Assembly (NCBI RefSeq): GCF_022554085.1 | Contig: NZ_JAKFYR010000004.1 | Span: 62,001-126,000 of the forward strand | DNA: 64,000 bases | Direction: 5' to 3' | From: Rhodococcus sp. CH91 | GTDB lineage: Bacteria > Actinomycetota > Actinomycetes > Mycobacteriales > Mycobacteriaceae | Shown here: in pieces, positions 35,802-44,474 of the stretch | Layout: every line of letters starts with the position of its first letter | How positions within the stretch are numbered: position 1 is the first letter of the stretch | Translations under genes and position numbers: made by a program | Notes under the pieces: generated by a model | What the model was told of the DNA's origin: nothing | The model's database searches: none | The model's input: the letters and a program-made list of their open reading frames with translations, nothing else

Positions 35802-36748
35802 CACCGTCCCCCTTCCGAGCCGGGCGCGGACGCACCGAACAACTTGATGAACACGAACGCGATGATCGCCACGCACAGGAAGATCAGGACACTGATCGCC
35901 GATCCGATACCGAGATTGAAGGCGCGGAACAGATTGTCGTAGCCGAGGATCGACAACGATGCGGTGCCGTTGGAACCACGCGTGAGGACGTAGATGTTGT
36001 CGAAGATGCGGAACGCGTCGAGGGTGCGGAAGAGCAACGCGACGAGGATCGCCGGCTTCATCAGCGGCACGATGATACGTATCAGCCGCGTCCAGGCGCC
36101 GGCGCCGTCCACCTGTGCCGCCTTGAGCAGGTCGTCGGGGACGAGTGCGAGACCGGCGAGCAGCAGCAGAGCCATGAAGGGCGTGGTCTTCCAGACCTCG
36201 GCGAGCACGATGATCGCGAGGGACGGGAGCTGGTCGGTGAGCGGGGCACTGCCCTGGGGCAGAAGGTTCGCCAGATACCCGGTGCCGGGCGTCCACGCGT
36301 AGTACCAGCTGTACGCGGCGGCGACGGTGACGATGCCGTAGGGAATCAGCACCACCGTCCGCACGATCCCCTTGCCGACGATGGTGCGATGCATGACCAG
36401 CGCGATCGCCAGTCCGAGCACGAACTCGATCGCGACGGAGACCACCGTGATGATCGAGGTGACGAAGAATGCCTGCCACCAGAATCCGTCCGTGAGCACC
36501 GCGACGTAGTTGGACAGCCCGACGAACCGCCGCTCGTCGGGGAACCGCAGATCGTAGCGTTGCAGGCTCAGCCAGACGGCATATCCCACCGGATATGCCG
36601 TCACCGCGAGCATCACGAAGGCTGCGGGTGCGATGAGCAGCAGACCCAATCGCCTTTCGGCCTTCTTGCCTTCGGACAGCGCCACTTTCGCCCTGCCCGA
36701 CGACTCCGGCGGTGTCCGGTCGGTACTTTTCGGTTCGACGGCGGTCAC
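35801..36748 (-). CDS. sugA: Trehalose ABC importer permease SugA
   Basis: 315 residues, MalF-type permease with six helices, first at [20 protein letters not shown] near 34. EAA-loop equivalent [20 protein letters not shown] near 212. The GTG start overlaps the lpqY stop as GTGA. The N-terminal 30 residues are charged and cytoplasmic. Confidence 0.92.
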   Translation of the reverse strand: MTAVEPKSTDRTPPESSGRAKVALSEGKKAERRLGLLLIAPAAFVMLAVTAYPVGYAVWLSLQRYDLRFPDERRFVGLSNYVAVLTDGFWWQAFFVTSIITVVSVAIEFVLGLAIALVMHRTIVGKGIVRTVVLIPYGIVTVAAAYSWYYAWTPGTGYLANLLPQGSAPLTDQLPSLAIIVLAEVWKTTPFMALLLLAGLALVPDDLLKAAQVDGAGAWTRLIRIIVPLMKPAILVALLFRTLDAFRIFDNIYVLTRGSNGTASLSILGYDNLFRAFNLGIGSAISVLIFLCVAIIAFVFIKLFGASAPGSEGGR

Positions 36749-38088
36749 GGGATCAGTCCTTCCGAGTTGACCGCCTTACGGACCTGTTCGGCGAGTTCCT
36801 CGACCGTGCGAGGCGGATCGATCCGATCGACCGGGTTGAGGGTGGCGGTCACCAGAGTCGAAATACTCTGATAAGCAGGCGAAGCGGGTCGTACGGCGGC
36901 ATTCTCGAGCCCGGCGCGCACTTCACGCCAGGCCGGATAGGCCTCCTGGAAGGCGGGATCGTCGTACAACGACGCGAGTGTGGGCGGTACGCCCCCGCCG
37001 ATGGCATTGTTGCGCTGGTTCTCCTCGTTGCGCAGGCACTGCATCGCCTCGAACGCGAGGTCCGGATACTTGCTCGTGCGGGCCACTCCGATGTTGAAAC
37101 CGCCGATGGTGACCTGGGCCGGCTCTCCCGGTATCACCGAAGGATACGGTGCAGGAAGGAAGTTCTGCTCACCGTCGACGGTCAGGACCGTGTTCCCGGT
37201 GTTCTCGGAGGTGACGTTCCCGTTCTCGTCGATGAAGGGAAGAGCGGCCTCGTTCTCGAGGATGCCCGGGAGCACGAACGGCCAATTGACCTGGAATGCG
37301 GTGCGCCCGCTCTCCATCCCGAGTCGCACGGCGGCTTCGTCGGCCTGGTTCAGGGAAGGATCGGCACCCGGTGCCGTGGCGACGCTCTTCATGATGTCGA
37401 GGGCGGTCACCGCCGCGTCGCCGTCGGTAAGGGTGACGGTGACGCCGTCCTCACCGACGACGGAACCTCCGGCACTCGCGAGAAGGGTGTTGAACCACAC
37501 CATCAATCCCTCGTACTGCCGTCCCTGCACACCGATCCACGACGGCCGGCCCTCCTCGGCCAGAGCACTCGCGATCTCGATCATCTCGTCCCAGGTCTGT
37601 GGGGGCCGACCATCCGGCATGAGATCTGCTCGATACCACAGCAATTGGGTGTTCGTGTTGAGCGGCGCGGCGTACAACCGGTCCTGCCAGGTCGCGGATT
37701 CGAGCGGCCCTTCGAGGGTGCCCTCGGACACCGCGGCGGCCACATCGTCGGGCAGCGGCAACGCCCATCCCGCCTCCGCGAACTCCGCGGTCCACACCAC
37801 GTCGAGGGTCATGAGGTCGAGTCCCGGATCGCCTCCGGTCAACCGTCTGGCCAACTGCAGTCGCTGGTCGTCGGCGTTCTTCGGCAACGTCTGCTGCACC
37901 ACCCGGTATCGGCCTCCGGCCTCCTCGGTGCACACTTCGGCGGCCTGCGCGTACTGCTCGGCGCCATCGGCTGCGGTGTAGAAATTGAGGACGATGCCCT
38001 CGTCGCCGCTACCGCACGCGGCCAGACCCGACGCCAGGAGCACCGCGGCCGCGGACGCCGCGACCCCGTGACTCATCCTCCGTCTCAT
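36745..38088 (-). CDS. lpqY: Trehalose-binding lipoprotein LpqY
   Basis: 447 residues. Signal peptide with lipobox SGLAAC (lipidated Cys near residue 25). Cluster-B/D type sugar-binding protein: [71 protein letters not shown]. First gene of the importer operon; in mycobacteria LpqY recovers trehalose released when trehalose monomycolate is used. ATG 38088 with GGAGGG 5 nt upstream. The gene order lpqY-sugA-sugB-sugC is all overlapping or tightly spaced. Confidence 0.93.
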   Translation of the reverse strand: MRRRMSHGVAASAAAVLLASGLAACGSGDEGIVLNFYTAADGAEQYAQAAEVCTEEAGGRYRVVQQTLPKNADDQRLQLARRLTGGDPGLDLMTLDVVWTAEFAEAGWALPLPDDVAAAVSEGTLEGPLESATWQDRLYAAPLNTNTQLLWYRADLMPDGRPPQTWDEMIEIASALAEEGRPSWIGVQGRQYEGLMVWFNTLLASAGGSVVGEDGVTVTLTDGDAAVTALDIMKSVATAPGADPSLNQADEAAVRLGMESGRTAFQVNWPFVLPGILENEAALPFIDENGNVTSENTGNTVLTVDGEQNFLPAPYPSVIPGEPAQVTIGGFNIGVARTSKYPDLAFEAMQCLRNEENQRNNAIGGGVPPTLASLYDDPAFQEAYPAWREVRAGLENAAVRPASPAYQSISTLVTATLNPVDRIDPPRTVEELAEQVRKAVNSEGLIP

Positions 38089-38191
38089 GCGTCCCTCCGC
38101 TCGAACCGGGGACCTCGTGTGATCCGACGATAACGCCCGTACCGGCCAGGCGGAGCAAAACGAGCAGGGCATCCCGGCGCAGGCCTGCCGG

Positions 38192-38217
38192 GGCGACGGC
38201 ACCGACGGATCGTCGCC
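38192..38217 (-). terminator. Short hairpin after the Eis-like gene
   Basis: GGCGACG (38192-38198) and CGTCGCC (38211-38217) with a 12-nt loop, directly after the stop codon on the minus strand. No T-tract. Confidence 0.45.
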
Positions 38218-39447
38218 TCAGAAGGACGTTCCCGCGAAAGGAACACACGGCCAGGAGAAGAGGAGATCGGCCGTGTCCACCGCCTCGGGGCGGTGCACGC
38301 GGACACGCCCCGCGGCGGCCATACGCTGCCAGCTCACCCCTCCGAGCAGGAGCGCGCCGAGGTCGGCGACGTCGACCGAGAGGTCTGCTTCCGTGCCGGC
38401 GGAGCACCGTCTCACCCCGTCCGGCGAGATCTCGAACGTCCCCGAATTGTCGCGGAACAGGGAGTCCGTGACCTCCACCCCGACGGAGCCCGATCCGCGC
38501 CAGGTGCGTGCCGCGAGTGCGCGCTCGAGGTCCAGGATGCGCAACCACGTCTCGTCGGAGACCGAGCGGATCTCCGCGGCCCGCGGGTCGCGCAGCAACA
38601 GGGCGAGCGTGTCGTCCTCCGGCAGCGCCGCGAACCGCAACTTCTCGACCAGGTCGAGACCGAGCAGGAACCGCAGGAGACCCGCGTGTGCCTCGGGCGA
38701 CGGGGCGAAGAAGTCGTCGACGGCGACCGTGCGACCGGTGAACCACCGCTGGGTGTCGAGGGGGCGGTAGCAGGCGAAACCGTTCTCCTGTCCCGGTTCG
38801 CCGTGCACCACGACGTACATCGGTTCCGTGATCGAGTCCGCGCGCCGCCGCTGCGAGTTCCACCAGTAGCCGGACCGGTCGATCGTGCCCGGACGCGACG
38901 GCAGATGGCGGGAATGGATCTCGGCCAGTACCTCCCACCTGTCGGGGCGTGTCAGCAACCGCACCGGCCCGGACTCGGGGACGTCGGGACGCAGCGCAGC
39001 TCGGCGCACGTCGACCTCGACGGACACGGAGGTGGACGCGACGCCGTAACCGAACCGGCCGTAGATCGTCGCTTCGGACGCGCGCAGGGTCGCGACGAGC
39101 TCACCGCGATCCCGGGCATCACTCAGCTGCCGCCGCACGAGCCCGGAGACCACTCCGCGCCGCGTGTGCGTCGGCAGCACGCCGACGTGGGTGACCGCAG
39201 CATGAGGTATCCGTGCGCCGCCCGGCAGGGTCAACCTTCCGCTCGTCGCGTCGACGGTGCCGACGAGCATGCCGTCGAGGAAGGAACCCCACGTGCGACC
39301 GGGCTCGAGAAACCGGCTCGCGGCCCCCTCCGGGAGCTCCCACCACGACGGCAGAGCCACCATCGCCGTGCGGAACAGCGCCGCCGCCTCCCCCAGTTCG
39401 GCCTCCGATTCGAGGATCCTGATCTCCGGCTCCACGCGCTCACCCAT
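38218..39447 (-). CDS. Eis-family GNAT acetyltransferase
   Basis: 409 residues, about the length of mycobacterial Eis. Three-part layout: an N-terminal GNAT domain with THVGVLPTHTRRGVVSGLVR (about 85-104; R-R-G-V acetyl-CoA loop), a second GNAT-like domain, and a sterol-carrier-like C-terminal domain. The chain ends in Phe (PFAGTSF); in Eis the terminal Phe carboxylate acts as the catalytic base, so this end is kept. Eis proteins acetylate aminoglycosides and other amines at several positions. ATG 39447 with TAGTGT 7 nt upstream, so probably leaderless. Confidence 0.88.
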   Translation of the reverse strand: MGERVEPEIRILESEAELGEAAALFRTAMVALPSWWELPEGAASRFLEPGRTWGSFLDGMLVGTVDATSGRLTLPGGARIPHAAVTHVGVLPTHTRRGVVSGLVRRQLSDARDRGELVATLRASEATIYGRFGYGVASTSVSVEVDVRRAALRPDVPESGPVRLLTRPDRWEVLAEIHSRHLPSRPGTIDRSGYWWNSQRRRADSITEPMYVVVHGEPGQENGFACYRPLDTQRWFTGRTVAVDDFFAPSPEAHAGLLRFLLGLDLVEKLRFAALPEDDTLALLLRDPRAAEIRSVSDETWLRILDLERALAARTWRGSGSVGVEVTDSLFRDNSGTFEISPDGVRRCSAGTEADLSVDVADLGALLLGGVSWQRMAAAGRVRVHRPEAVDTADLLFSWPCVPFAGTSF

Positions 39448-39454
39448 GGCGGCG

Positions 39455-39460
39455 ACACTA
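39455..39460 (-). promoter_or_regulatory. -10 box of the Eis-like gene
   Basis: TAGTGT on the minus strand, 7 nt before the ATG at 39447. Confidence 0.45.
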
Positions 39461-39524
39461 TCGGCACCCGAACTCGGCTCACGGACGAACGGCCACGCCG
39501 TTCGATGCGGAGCCGCCGGGCGGG

Positions 39525-39530
39525 TAGGTT
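39525..39530 (+). promoter_or_regulatory. -10 box of the PTP-like gene
   Basis: TAGGTT, 6 nt before the GTG at 39537. Confidence 0.45.
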
Positions 39531-39536
39531 GCCACC

Positions 39537-39968
39537 GTGCGACGCGAGTGGGATCCAGCAGATACCGGGGTGTTGCAGCTGCCGTCCGGCCGGCTGGTGC
39601 GGGGACGCGGGATGCACCGGGACGCACCGGACGAACCGCTTCCCGATTTCGGGGTGTACCTGCTGTCGCGCCCGCCGCTTCCGTTCGAGTGGGAGTCGCG
39701 CTGGATCCGCTGGCCCGATTTCCGGACGCCGCACGATCCCGAGGACGCGCACGCCGTTCTGTACGAGGCCTGGGTCCGGTCGGGGCGGCAACGGGTGGAG
39801 ATCGCCTGCGGTCGGGGACGTGGCCGGACGGGAACCGCGCTCGCGTGCCTCGCCGTCCTCGATGGGCTCTCCCCCGATGAAGCCGTCGAGTTCGTGCGGC
39901 GGCACTATCATCCGCGCGCGGTCGAGACACCCTGGCAACGCCGGTTCGTCGCGCGATCGCAGACCTGA
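39537..39968 (+). CDS. Small protein-tyrosine-phosphatase-like protein
   Basis: 143 residues. P-loop CGRGRGRTG (Cys91, Arg97) fits C-x5-R-T-G of cysteine phosphatases, but the preceding residue is Ala90 instead of the usual His. A W-P-D sequence (59-61) placed 30 residues before gives a candidate general acid, Asp61. The product is small, but the two catalytic elements are in the right order for a PTP/dual-specificity fold. Substrate unknown. It probably has a leaderless mRNA and converges on the coiled-coil gene. Confidence 0.7.
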   Translation: MRREWDPADTGVLQLPSGRLVRGRGMHRDAPDEPLPDFGVYLLSRPPLPFEWESRWIRWPDFRTPHDPEDAHAVLYEAWVRSGRQRVEIACGRGRGRTGTALACLAVLDGLSPDEAVEFVRRHYHPRAVETPWQRRFVARSQT

Positions 39969-39972
39969 CCGG

Positions 39973-40869
39973 TCAGTTCTTCGTGCGCGCCAGATGCGCC
40001 TCGGCCGCCGAGACGGCACGTTCGGCTGCCACCGCCCGCTTCTTCGCCTCGGCGGCGGCGCGCCGCGCGAAGGTGCGCTGGTGCTCGGCGTGTTCGAGAG
40101 CGGCTCGCAGGTCGGCGACCTCGGCCTCGTGACGGTCGAGCTCCCGTTCCGCTGTCGTCGCGGCTTCGCGGGCCTCCTGCGCCGCGTCGTGTGCGGAGTC
40201 CAGTGCGGCGGCAGCCTCGTCGATCGCTGCTTCGCGCGCCGCGCGCGCGGTCGCGGCGCGGGCCGATTCGGTGCGTTGATTCCTGCTCGGCGCTGCGCCG
40301 GTGGTGCCCGCCCGCTCGGCGACGCATCCGTGCTTCTCCGGTTCCGCCGCGTCGTCCTCCGCATCGGGCACGACGGTGAGCGGCATCGCGGACAGATCCC
40401 CGAAGCCGTCGGCCTCGACGACCGCATCGAGGTGCCCTCGGCGTACCCGCTCACCGATCTCGGGATCGGCGAGCGCGGCATTGAGGGTGCGTCCCACCTC
40501 GCGCACTGCGCCCTCCGAGACGGTGCGCCCGCGTTCGGCGGCGAGCGCGCCCGCTTCGCGCTCGAGCGCGGCCACCACCCGGCGACGCTGTTCCGAGAGC
40601 TTCCGCAGGTCGCTGCCCGACAGTCGGCGTTGGGCGGTCCGCAGCGCGGAACCGATGTCGAACAGCGCCGCGAGTTCGTCGCCCCGCTCGCGGGCGAGGA
40701 GGTTGACCATCCAGGCCGCGACCGTCGGCTTGCGCAGCCGGCCGATGGCCGCCGTCAGTTCCCGGTCCCCCGCGTCACGGGCCCGGGCCGCGAACTCGGA
40801 TCGGGCAGCCACGAAGTCGCCTGGGTCGAGGCCGTAGAGCGTGTCGGCCACCGAATCGAGGTCGGGCAT
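39973..40869 (-). CDS. Alanine-rich coiled-coil protein of unknown function
   Basis: 298 residues. The N-terminal 150 residues are helical (RKPTVAAWMVNLLARERGDE, LRTAQRRLSGSDLRKLSEQR); a linker follows (DAEDDAAEPEKHG), then about 100 residues of nearly uninterrupted Ala/Glu/Arg heptads (AATTAERELDRHEAEVADLR), a predicted long coiled coil. No membrane segment or catalytic motif. Conserved in rhodococci from memory of the N-terminal pattern, but I cannot name the family. TAGTGT 7 nt before the ATG suggests leaderless transcription. Confidence 0.75.
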   Translation of the reverse strand: MPDLDSVADTLYGLDPGDFVAARSEFAARARDAGDRELTAAIGRLRKPTVAAWMVNLLARERGDELAALFDIGSALRTAQRRLSGSDLRKLSEQRRRVVAALEREAGALAAERGRTVSEGAVREVGRTLNAALADPEIGERVRRGHLDAVVEADGFGDLSAMPLTVVPDAEDDAAEPEKHGCVAERAGTTGAAPSRNQRTESARAATARAAREAAIDEAAAALDSAHDAAQEAREAATTAERELDRHEAEVADLRAALEHAEHQRTFARRAAAEAKKRAVAAERAVSAAEAHLARTKN

Positions 40870-40876
40870 GTCCTCG

Positions 40877-40882
40877 ACACTA
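40877..40882 (-). promoter_or_regulatory. -10 box of the coiled-coil gene
   Basis: TAGTGT on the minus strand, 7 nt before the ATG at 40869. Confidence 0.45.
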
Positions 40883-40955
40883 GTGGCGCGAGGCGCCTCG
40901 CGACGAGTGACGACTCACGAGGTCTGCCCCCGGCGGTCGCCGCGCCGCCGGACGA

Positions 40956-41441
40956 TCAGATCGCGAGCTTGGCGAGGATGTCGCGTGCCTGTTCGGCGTT
41001 ACGCGGCTGGCACAGCACGTCGTACCTGCCCGCGACCAGCTGCATGGTCGACGAGAAGTCGCGCTGACCACGGGTCGCGGCATAGGGAATGGTGGCGGAG
41101 ATGAGGCCGAAGACGATGCCGCCGACGAGACCGACGAGCAGCGGGCCCAGGAAGTCGGTCGAGAAGATCCCGAGCAGCAGGCCGAAGAACACGCCGAGCC
41201 ACGCACCGGAGACGATGCCGCCACCGATCACCTTGGGCCATGTGAGCCGGCCGGTGACCCTCTCGACCTGCATGAGATCGACACCGACGATCGTCACGTC
41301 CTCGACGGCGAAGTTCTGGTCGGCCAGATGGTCCACCGCGCGCTGCGCTTCGGCGTAGGTCGGGTACGAACCGACCGGCCAGCCCGTGGGAGGAGTCGGC
41401 AGACCGGGTACCTGACGACCGGGTCCGAGGGGATTCGTCAT
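40956..41441 (-). CDS. General-stress-protein-17M-like membrane protein
   Basis: 161 residues. The N-terminal half has the GSP17M-type domain: VGSYPTYAEAQRAVDHLADQ then FAVEDVTIVGVDL. The middle is two Gly-rich hydrophobic hairpins (GGGIVSGAWLGVFFGLLLGI, LLVGLVGGIVFGLISATIP), and the C-terminus YDVLCQPRNAEQARDILA is soluble. Corresponds to Rv1234 by position and layout (from memory). Function unknown; the name reflects the stress regulon of the Bacillus relative. Confidence 0.8.
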   Translation of the reverse strand: MTNPLGPGRQVPGLPTPPTGWPVGSYPTYAEAQRAVDHLADQNFAVEDVTIVGVDLMQVERVTGRLTWPKVIGGGIVSGAWLGVFFGLLLGIFSTDFLGPLLVGLVGGIVFGLISATIPYAATRGQRDFSSTMQLVAGRYDVLCQPRNAEQARDILAKLAI

Positions 41442-41563
41442 CTGATGTTCGGCTCCTTCGCGATACGCGCCGACCGTCGCGGCGTGTCGTTCCCCATTCT
41501 GCCCCGAAGTACGGCACCGCCGCCGCGACTACCCGTCCGATATGTACTCTTCTTCTCTCCTCG

Positions 41564-42523
41564 CTACCGCGTCGGCGGTTCGAAGGTCTGCGTTCGCTGC
41601 AGTCCGGCCGCGCGGCCCTTCGCCGAGATCACCAGAGCCATCTTCCGACTCGCCTCGTCGATCATCTCGTCGCCGAGCATGGCCGCGCCACGGGCGCCGC
41701 CCTCCGCCGAGGTGTGCCATTCGTAGGCGTCGAGGATGAGTTCGGCCTTGTCGTAGTCCTCCTGGCGGGGACTGAAGACCTCGTTCGCCGCGTCGATCTG
41801 GCTGGGATGCAGGACCCACTTGCCGTCGAAGCCGAGAGCCGCGGTGCGCTGCGCCGACCGGCGGAAGGCGTCGACGTCGCGGATCTGGAGATAGGGCCCG
41901 TCGATGGCCTGCAGGCCGTGCGCCCGCGCCGCCATCAGGATCGTCATGAGGATGTGGTGGTAGGCGTCGCCGCGGTCGTACCCCTCGGGCTGCTCGCCGA
42001 CGACGAGAGTGCGCATGTTGATGCTGGCCATGAAGTCCGCGGGACCGAAGACGAGCGTCTGCACCCGCGGACTCGCGGTCGCGATCTCGTCGATCCTGGT
42101 CAGCCCCATCGCGTTCTCGATCTGAGGTTCGATACCGATGCGTCCCACCTCGAGACCGTGTGCCTTCTCGACCTGCGTGAGGAGCAGATCGAGCGCCTTC
42201 ACGTGACTCGCGTCGGGGACCTTCGGCAGCAGGACGGCGTCGAGGTTCGCCCCCGCACCCCCGACCACCGTCGCCACGTCGAGATAGGTCGCGTCCGTGG
42301 TCCAGTCGTTGACCCGCACGACCTTGATCTGGTCGCCCCAGCCGTCCTCGTTCAGCGCTTCGACGATCGTCGTGCGCGCCTGCTCCTTCGCCAGCGGTGA
42401 GACGGCGTCCTCGAGATCGAGGAAGATCTCGTCGGCGGGAAGGCCCTTGGCCTTGTCGATCATCTTCCGGCTGCTGCCGGGAACCGCGAGCACCGACCGC
42501 CGTGGCCTGAACGAAAACGACAT
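41564..42523 (-). CDS. CitE-like HpcH/HpaI aldolase/citrate-lyase-beta family protein
   Basis: 319 residues. TIM-barrel carbon-carbon lyase with SFRPRRSVLAVPGSSRKM at the start, DEIFLDLEDAVSPLAKEQAR (metal/acid ligands), LPKVPDASHVKALD, IGIEPQIENAMGL (Glu ligand), VFGPADFMAS (Asp ligand) and GKWVLHPSQIDAANEVF. Stand-alone actinobacterial CitE proteins act on malyl-, citramalyl- or HMG-CoA-type thioesters instead of in citrate lyase; no citrate-lyase subunits are here. ATG 42523 with GGAGG 12 nt upstream. Divergent from the MgtE-N gene. Confidence 0.88.
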   Translation of the reverse strand: MSFSFRPRRSVLAVPGSSRKMIDKAKGLPADEIFLDLEDAVSPLAKEQARTTIVEALNEDGWGDQIKVVRVNDWTTDATYLDVATVVGGAGANLDAVLLPKVPDASHVKALDLLLTQVEKAHGLEVGRIGIEPQIENAMGLTRIDEIATASPRVQTLVFGPADFMASINMRTLVVGEQPEGYDRGDAYHHILMTILMAARAHGLQAIDGPYLQIRDVDAFRRSAQRTAALGFDGKWVLHPSQIDAANEVFSPRQEDYDKAELILDAYEWHTSAEGGARGAAMLGDEMIDEASRKMALVISAKGRAAGLQRTQTFEPPTR

Positions 42524-42568
42524 GACCTGACCAGACCTCCGAGTTCCGGGAACAGCGTGGGCACGCTC

Positions 42569-42574
42569 TAGCCT
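42569..42574 (+). promoter_or_regulatory. -10 box of the MgtE-N/CBS operon
   Basis: TAGCCT, 7 nt before the ATG at 42582. Confidence 0.5.
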
Positions 42575-42581
42575 GGCAATC

Positions 42582-43856
42582 ATGGCAGCAGTGAGCAAGG
42601 TCTTCGTCGCGCGGCTCGCCGGACTGGTCGTACTCGGCCCCGACGGTGAGTCCGTCGGACGTGTCCGCGACGTCGTGCTGACCATCCGGGTCGGACGTCA
42701 GGCACCCCGCGCGCTGGGGCTCGTCGTCGAACTACCGACCCGCAAGCGGATCTTCGTGCCGATGCTGCGGGTGACGGCGATCGAACCGGGTGCGGTCACC
42801 CTCGTCACCGGCAACGTGAGTCTGCGCCGGTTCACTCAGCGGCCGTCGGAGGTACTCGCTCTCGGCCAGGTCCTCGATTCCCGCGTGCGCGTCGACGATC
42901 CGGAGCTTCCCGACCTGATGGGTGTCGATTCGGTGGTCGTGGATCTGGGGCTCGAGCTGATGCGCACGCGCGACTGGGTGGTCGCCCGCGTCGCGGTGCG
43001 CCGTCATCGCGGCCGGCTCGCACGCCGCTCCCCCATCCACATCGTGGAATGGCCGCACGTACACGGACTGACCCAGCAGGCCCTGTCGATGCCGGGACAG
43101 GGTGTCGCGCAATTGCTCCTGCAGTTCGAGGACATGCGACCGGCCGACGTCGCAAACGCGCTGCGGGATCTGCCGGTGAAGAGGCGCACGGAGGTCGCCG
43201 TGGCCCTCGACGACGAACGTCTCGCAGACATCGTGCAGGAGTTGCCTTCCGACGATCAGACCGAGCTGCTCACCCGGCTCGGCCTCGATCGCGCGGTCGC
43301 GGTGCTCGAGGCGATGGATCCCGACGATGCCGCCGACCTACTCGGTGAGTTGCCCGCCACGGATGCGGAATCGTTCCTGCAGCGGATGGATCCCGAGGAT
43401 TCCGAGCCGGTCCGACGCCTGCTCGAACACTCCCCCGACACCGCCGGTGGTCTGATGACGCCCGAGCCGGTCGTCCTGACTCCGGCTACCACGGTTGCGG
43501 AAGCCCTTGCGCGGGCGCGCAATCCGGATCTGAGTCCGGCCCTGGCGTCGATGGTGTTCGTCGTCCGGCCGCCCACCGCGACACCCACCGGCAAGTACCT
43601 CGGCTGCGTCCATCTGCAACGATTACTGCGGGAACCGCCCGCAAGCCTGGTGGGTGGGGTCGTCGACGACGATCTGCCGCGCCTGGCTCCCGACGACGCG
43701 CTGACCACCGTCACCCGCTATTTCGCGACCTACAACCTGGTCTGCGGTCCGGTGGTGGACGACGAAGGACACCTGCTCGGCGCGGTGAGTGTCGACGACG
43801 TGCTCGACCATCTGCTGCCCGAGGACTGGCGCGAGGAGGACATCGAGGATGAGTGA
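42582..43856 (+). CDS. PRC-barrel, MgtE N-terminal and CBS domain protein
   Basis: 424 residues, soluble. Order: a PRC-barrel-like domain at about 8-85 (GLVVLGPDGESVGRVRDVVL), a second such segment at about 95-150, the MgtE_N superhelix at about 190-290 (repeats such as RLADIVQELPSDDQTELLTR, AADLLGELPATDAESFLQRM), then a CBS pair (GGLMTPEPVVLTPATTVAEA, DALTTVTRYFATYNLVCGPV). The MgtE transmembrane channel is absent, so it is a Mg2+/nucleotide sensor-like module without pore. Corresponds to Rv1232c. Overlaps the DUF1003 gene by 8 nt; that partner provides membrane helices. Confidence 0.85.
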   Translation: MAAVSKVFVARLAGLVVLGPDGESVGRVRDVVLTIRVGRQAPRALGLVVELPTRKRIFVPMLRVTAIEPGAVTLVTGNVSLRRFTQRPSEVLALGQVLDSRVRVDDPELPDLMGVDSVVVDLGLELMRTRDWVVARVAVRRHRGRLARRSPIHIVEWPHVHGLTQQALSMPGQGVAQLLLQFEDMRPADVANALRDLPVKRRTEVAVALDDERLADIVQELPSDDQTELLTRLGLDRAVAVLEAMDPDDAADLLGELPATDAESFLQRMDPEDSEPVRRLLEHSPDTAGGLMTPEPVVLTPATTVAEALARARNPDLSPALASMVFVVRPPTATPTGKYLGCVHLQRLLREPPASLVGGVVDDDLPRLAPDDALTTVTRYFATYNLVCGPVVDDEGHLLGAVSVDDVLDHLLPEDWREEDIEDE

Positions 43857-44370
43857 CCGCAGCACGCAGGGCCGCTCGCGCCTCGAGACCCCTCAGGCGT
43901 CGCGGTTCCGGTTCAACTTCGACGCCGAGGCGGTCGGGCGCGTCAGCGAATCGATCGCCCGGTTCCTCGGGACGGGCCGGTATCTCGCCATCCAGACGAT
44001 CGTCGTGATCGTCTGGATCCTGCTCAACGTCGCCGCGGTCGGGCTCCAGTGGGATCCCTATCCGTTCATCCTTCTCAACCTGGCCTTCTCCACGCAGGCG
44101 GCCTATGCGGCACCGCTGATCCTGCTGGCGCAGAACCGGCAGGAGAACCGGGACCGGGTGTCGCTCGAGGAGGACCGTGCCCGCGCCGAGCAGACCAAGG
44201 CGGACACCGAATTCCTGGCACGGGAGCTGGCGGCCCTGCGGCTTGCGGTGGGCGAGGTCGCCACACGCGACTATCTGCGCCGTGAACTCGACGACCTGCG
44301 TGCGCTGCTGGTGGACGACGAGACCGAGGACGATCCCGCGAGCCCTCGCCCGCGCGCGCCCCGGCGGTGA
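43849..44370 (+). CDS. DUF1003 membrane protein
   Basis: 173 residues. Two central transmembrane segments (YLAIQTIVVIVWILLNVAAV; FILLNLAFSTQAAYAAPLIL) with the DUF1003 pattern of a basic entry and the N-R-Q-E-N-R-D exit, followed by a charged helix with heptad character. It starts inside the previous gene (8-nt overlap), so both products are made together and may form one complex. Function unknown. Confidence 0.85.
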   Translation: MSDRSTQGRSRLETPQASRFRFNFDAEAVGRVSESIARFLGTGRYLAIQTIVVIVWILLNVAAVGLQWDPYPFILLNLAFSTQAAYAAPLILLAQNRQENRDRVSLEEDRARAEQTKADTEFLARELAALRLAVGEVATRDYLRRELDDLRALLVDDETEDDPASPRPRAPRR

Positions 44371-44474
44371 TCCGGACAATCCGGCCGCCTCGGGACCACG
44401 CCTGCACACCCGCGCGCATTCTTCTGTAACCTTCGTCACAGCACCCGGACGGTGGAGAGAAGGATGGTGATCGC

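Noticed and set aside
39965-39976. CTGACCGGTCAG palindrome between two convergent genes as terminator
   Set aside because: It has no loop and is formed simply by the two facing TGA stop codons and a few flanking bases.
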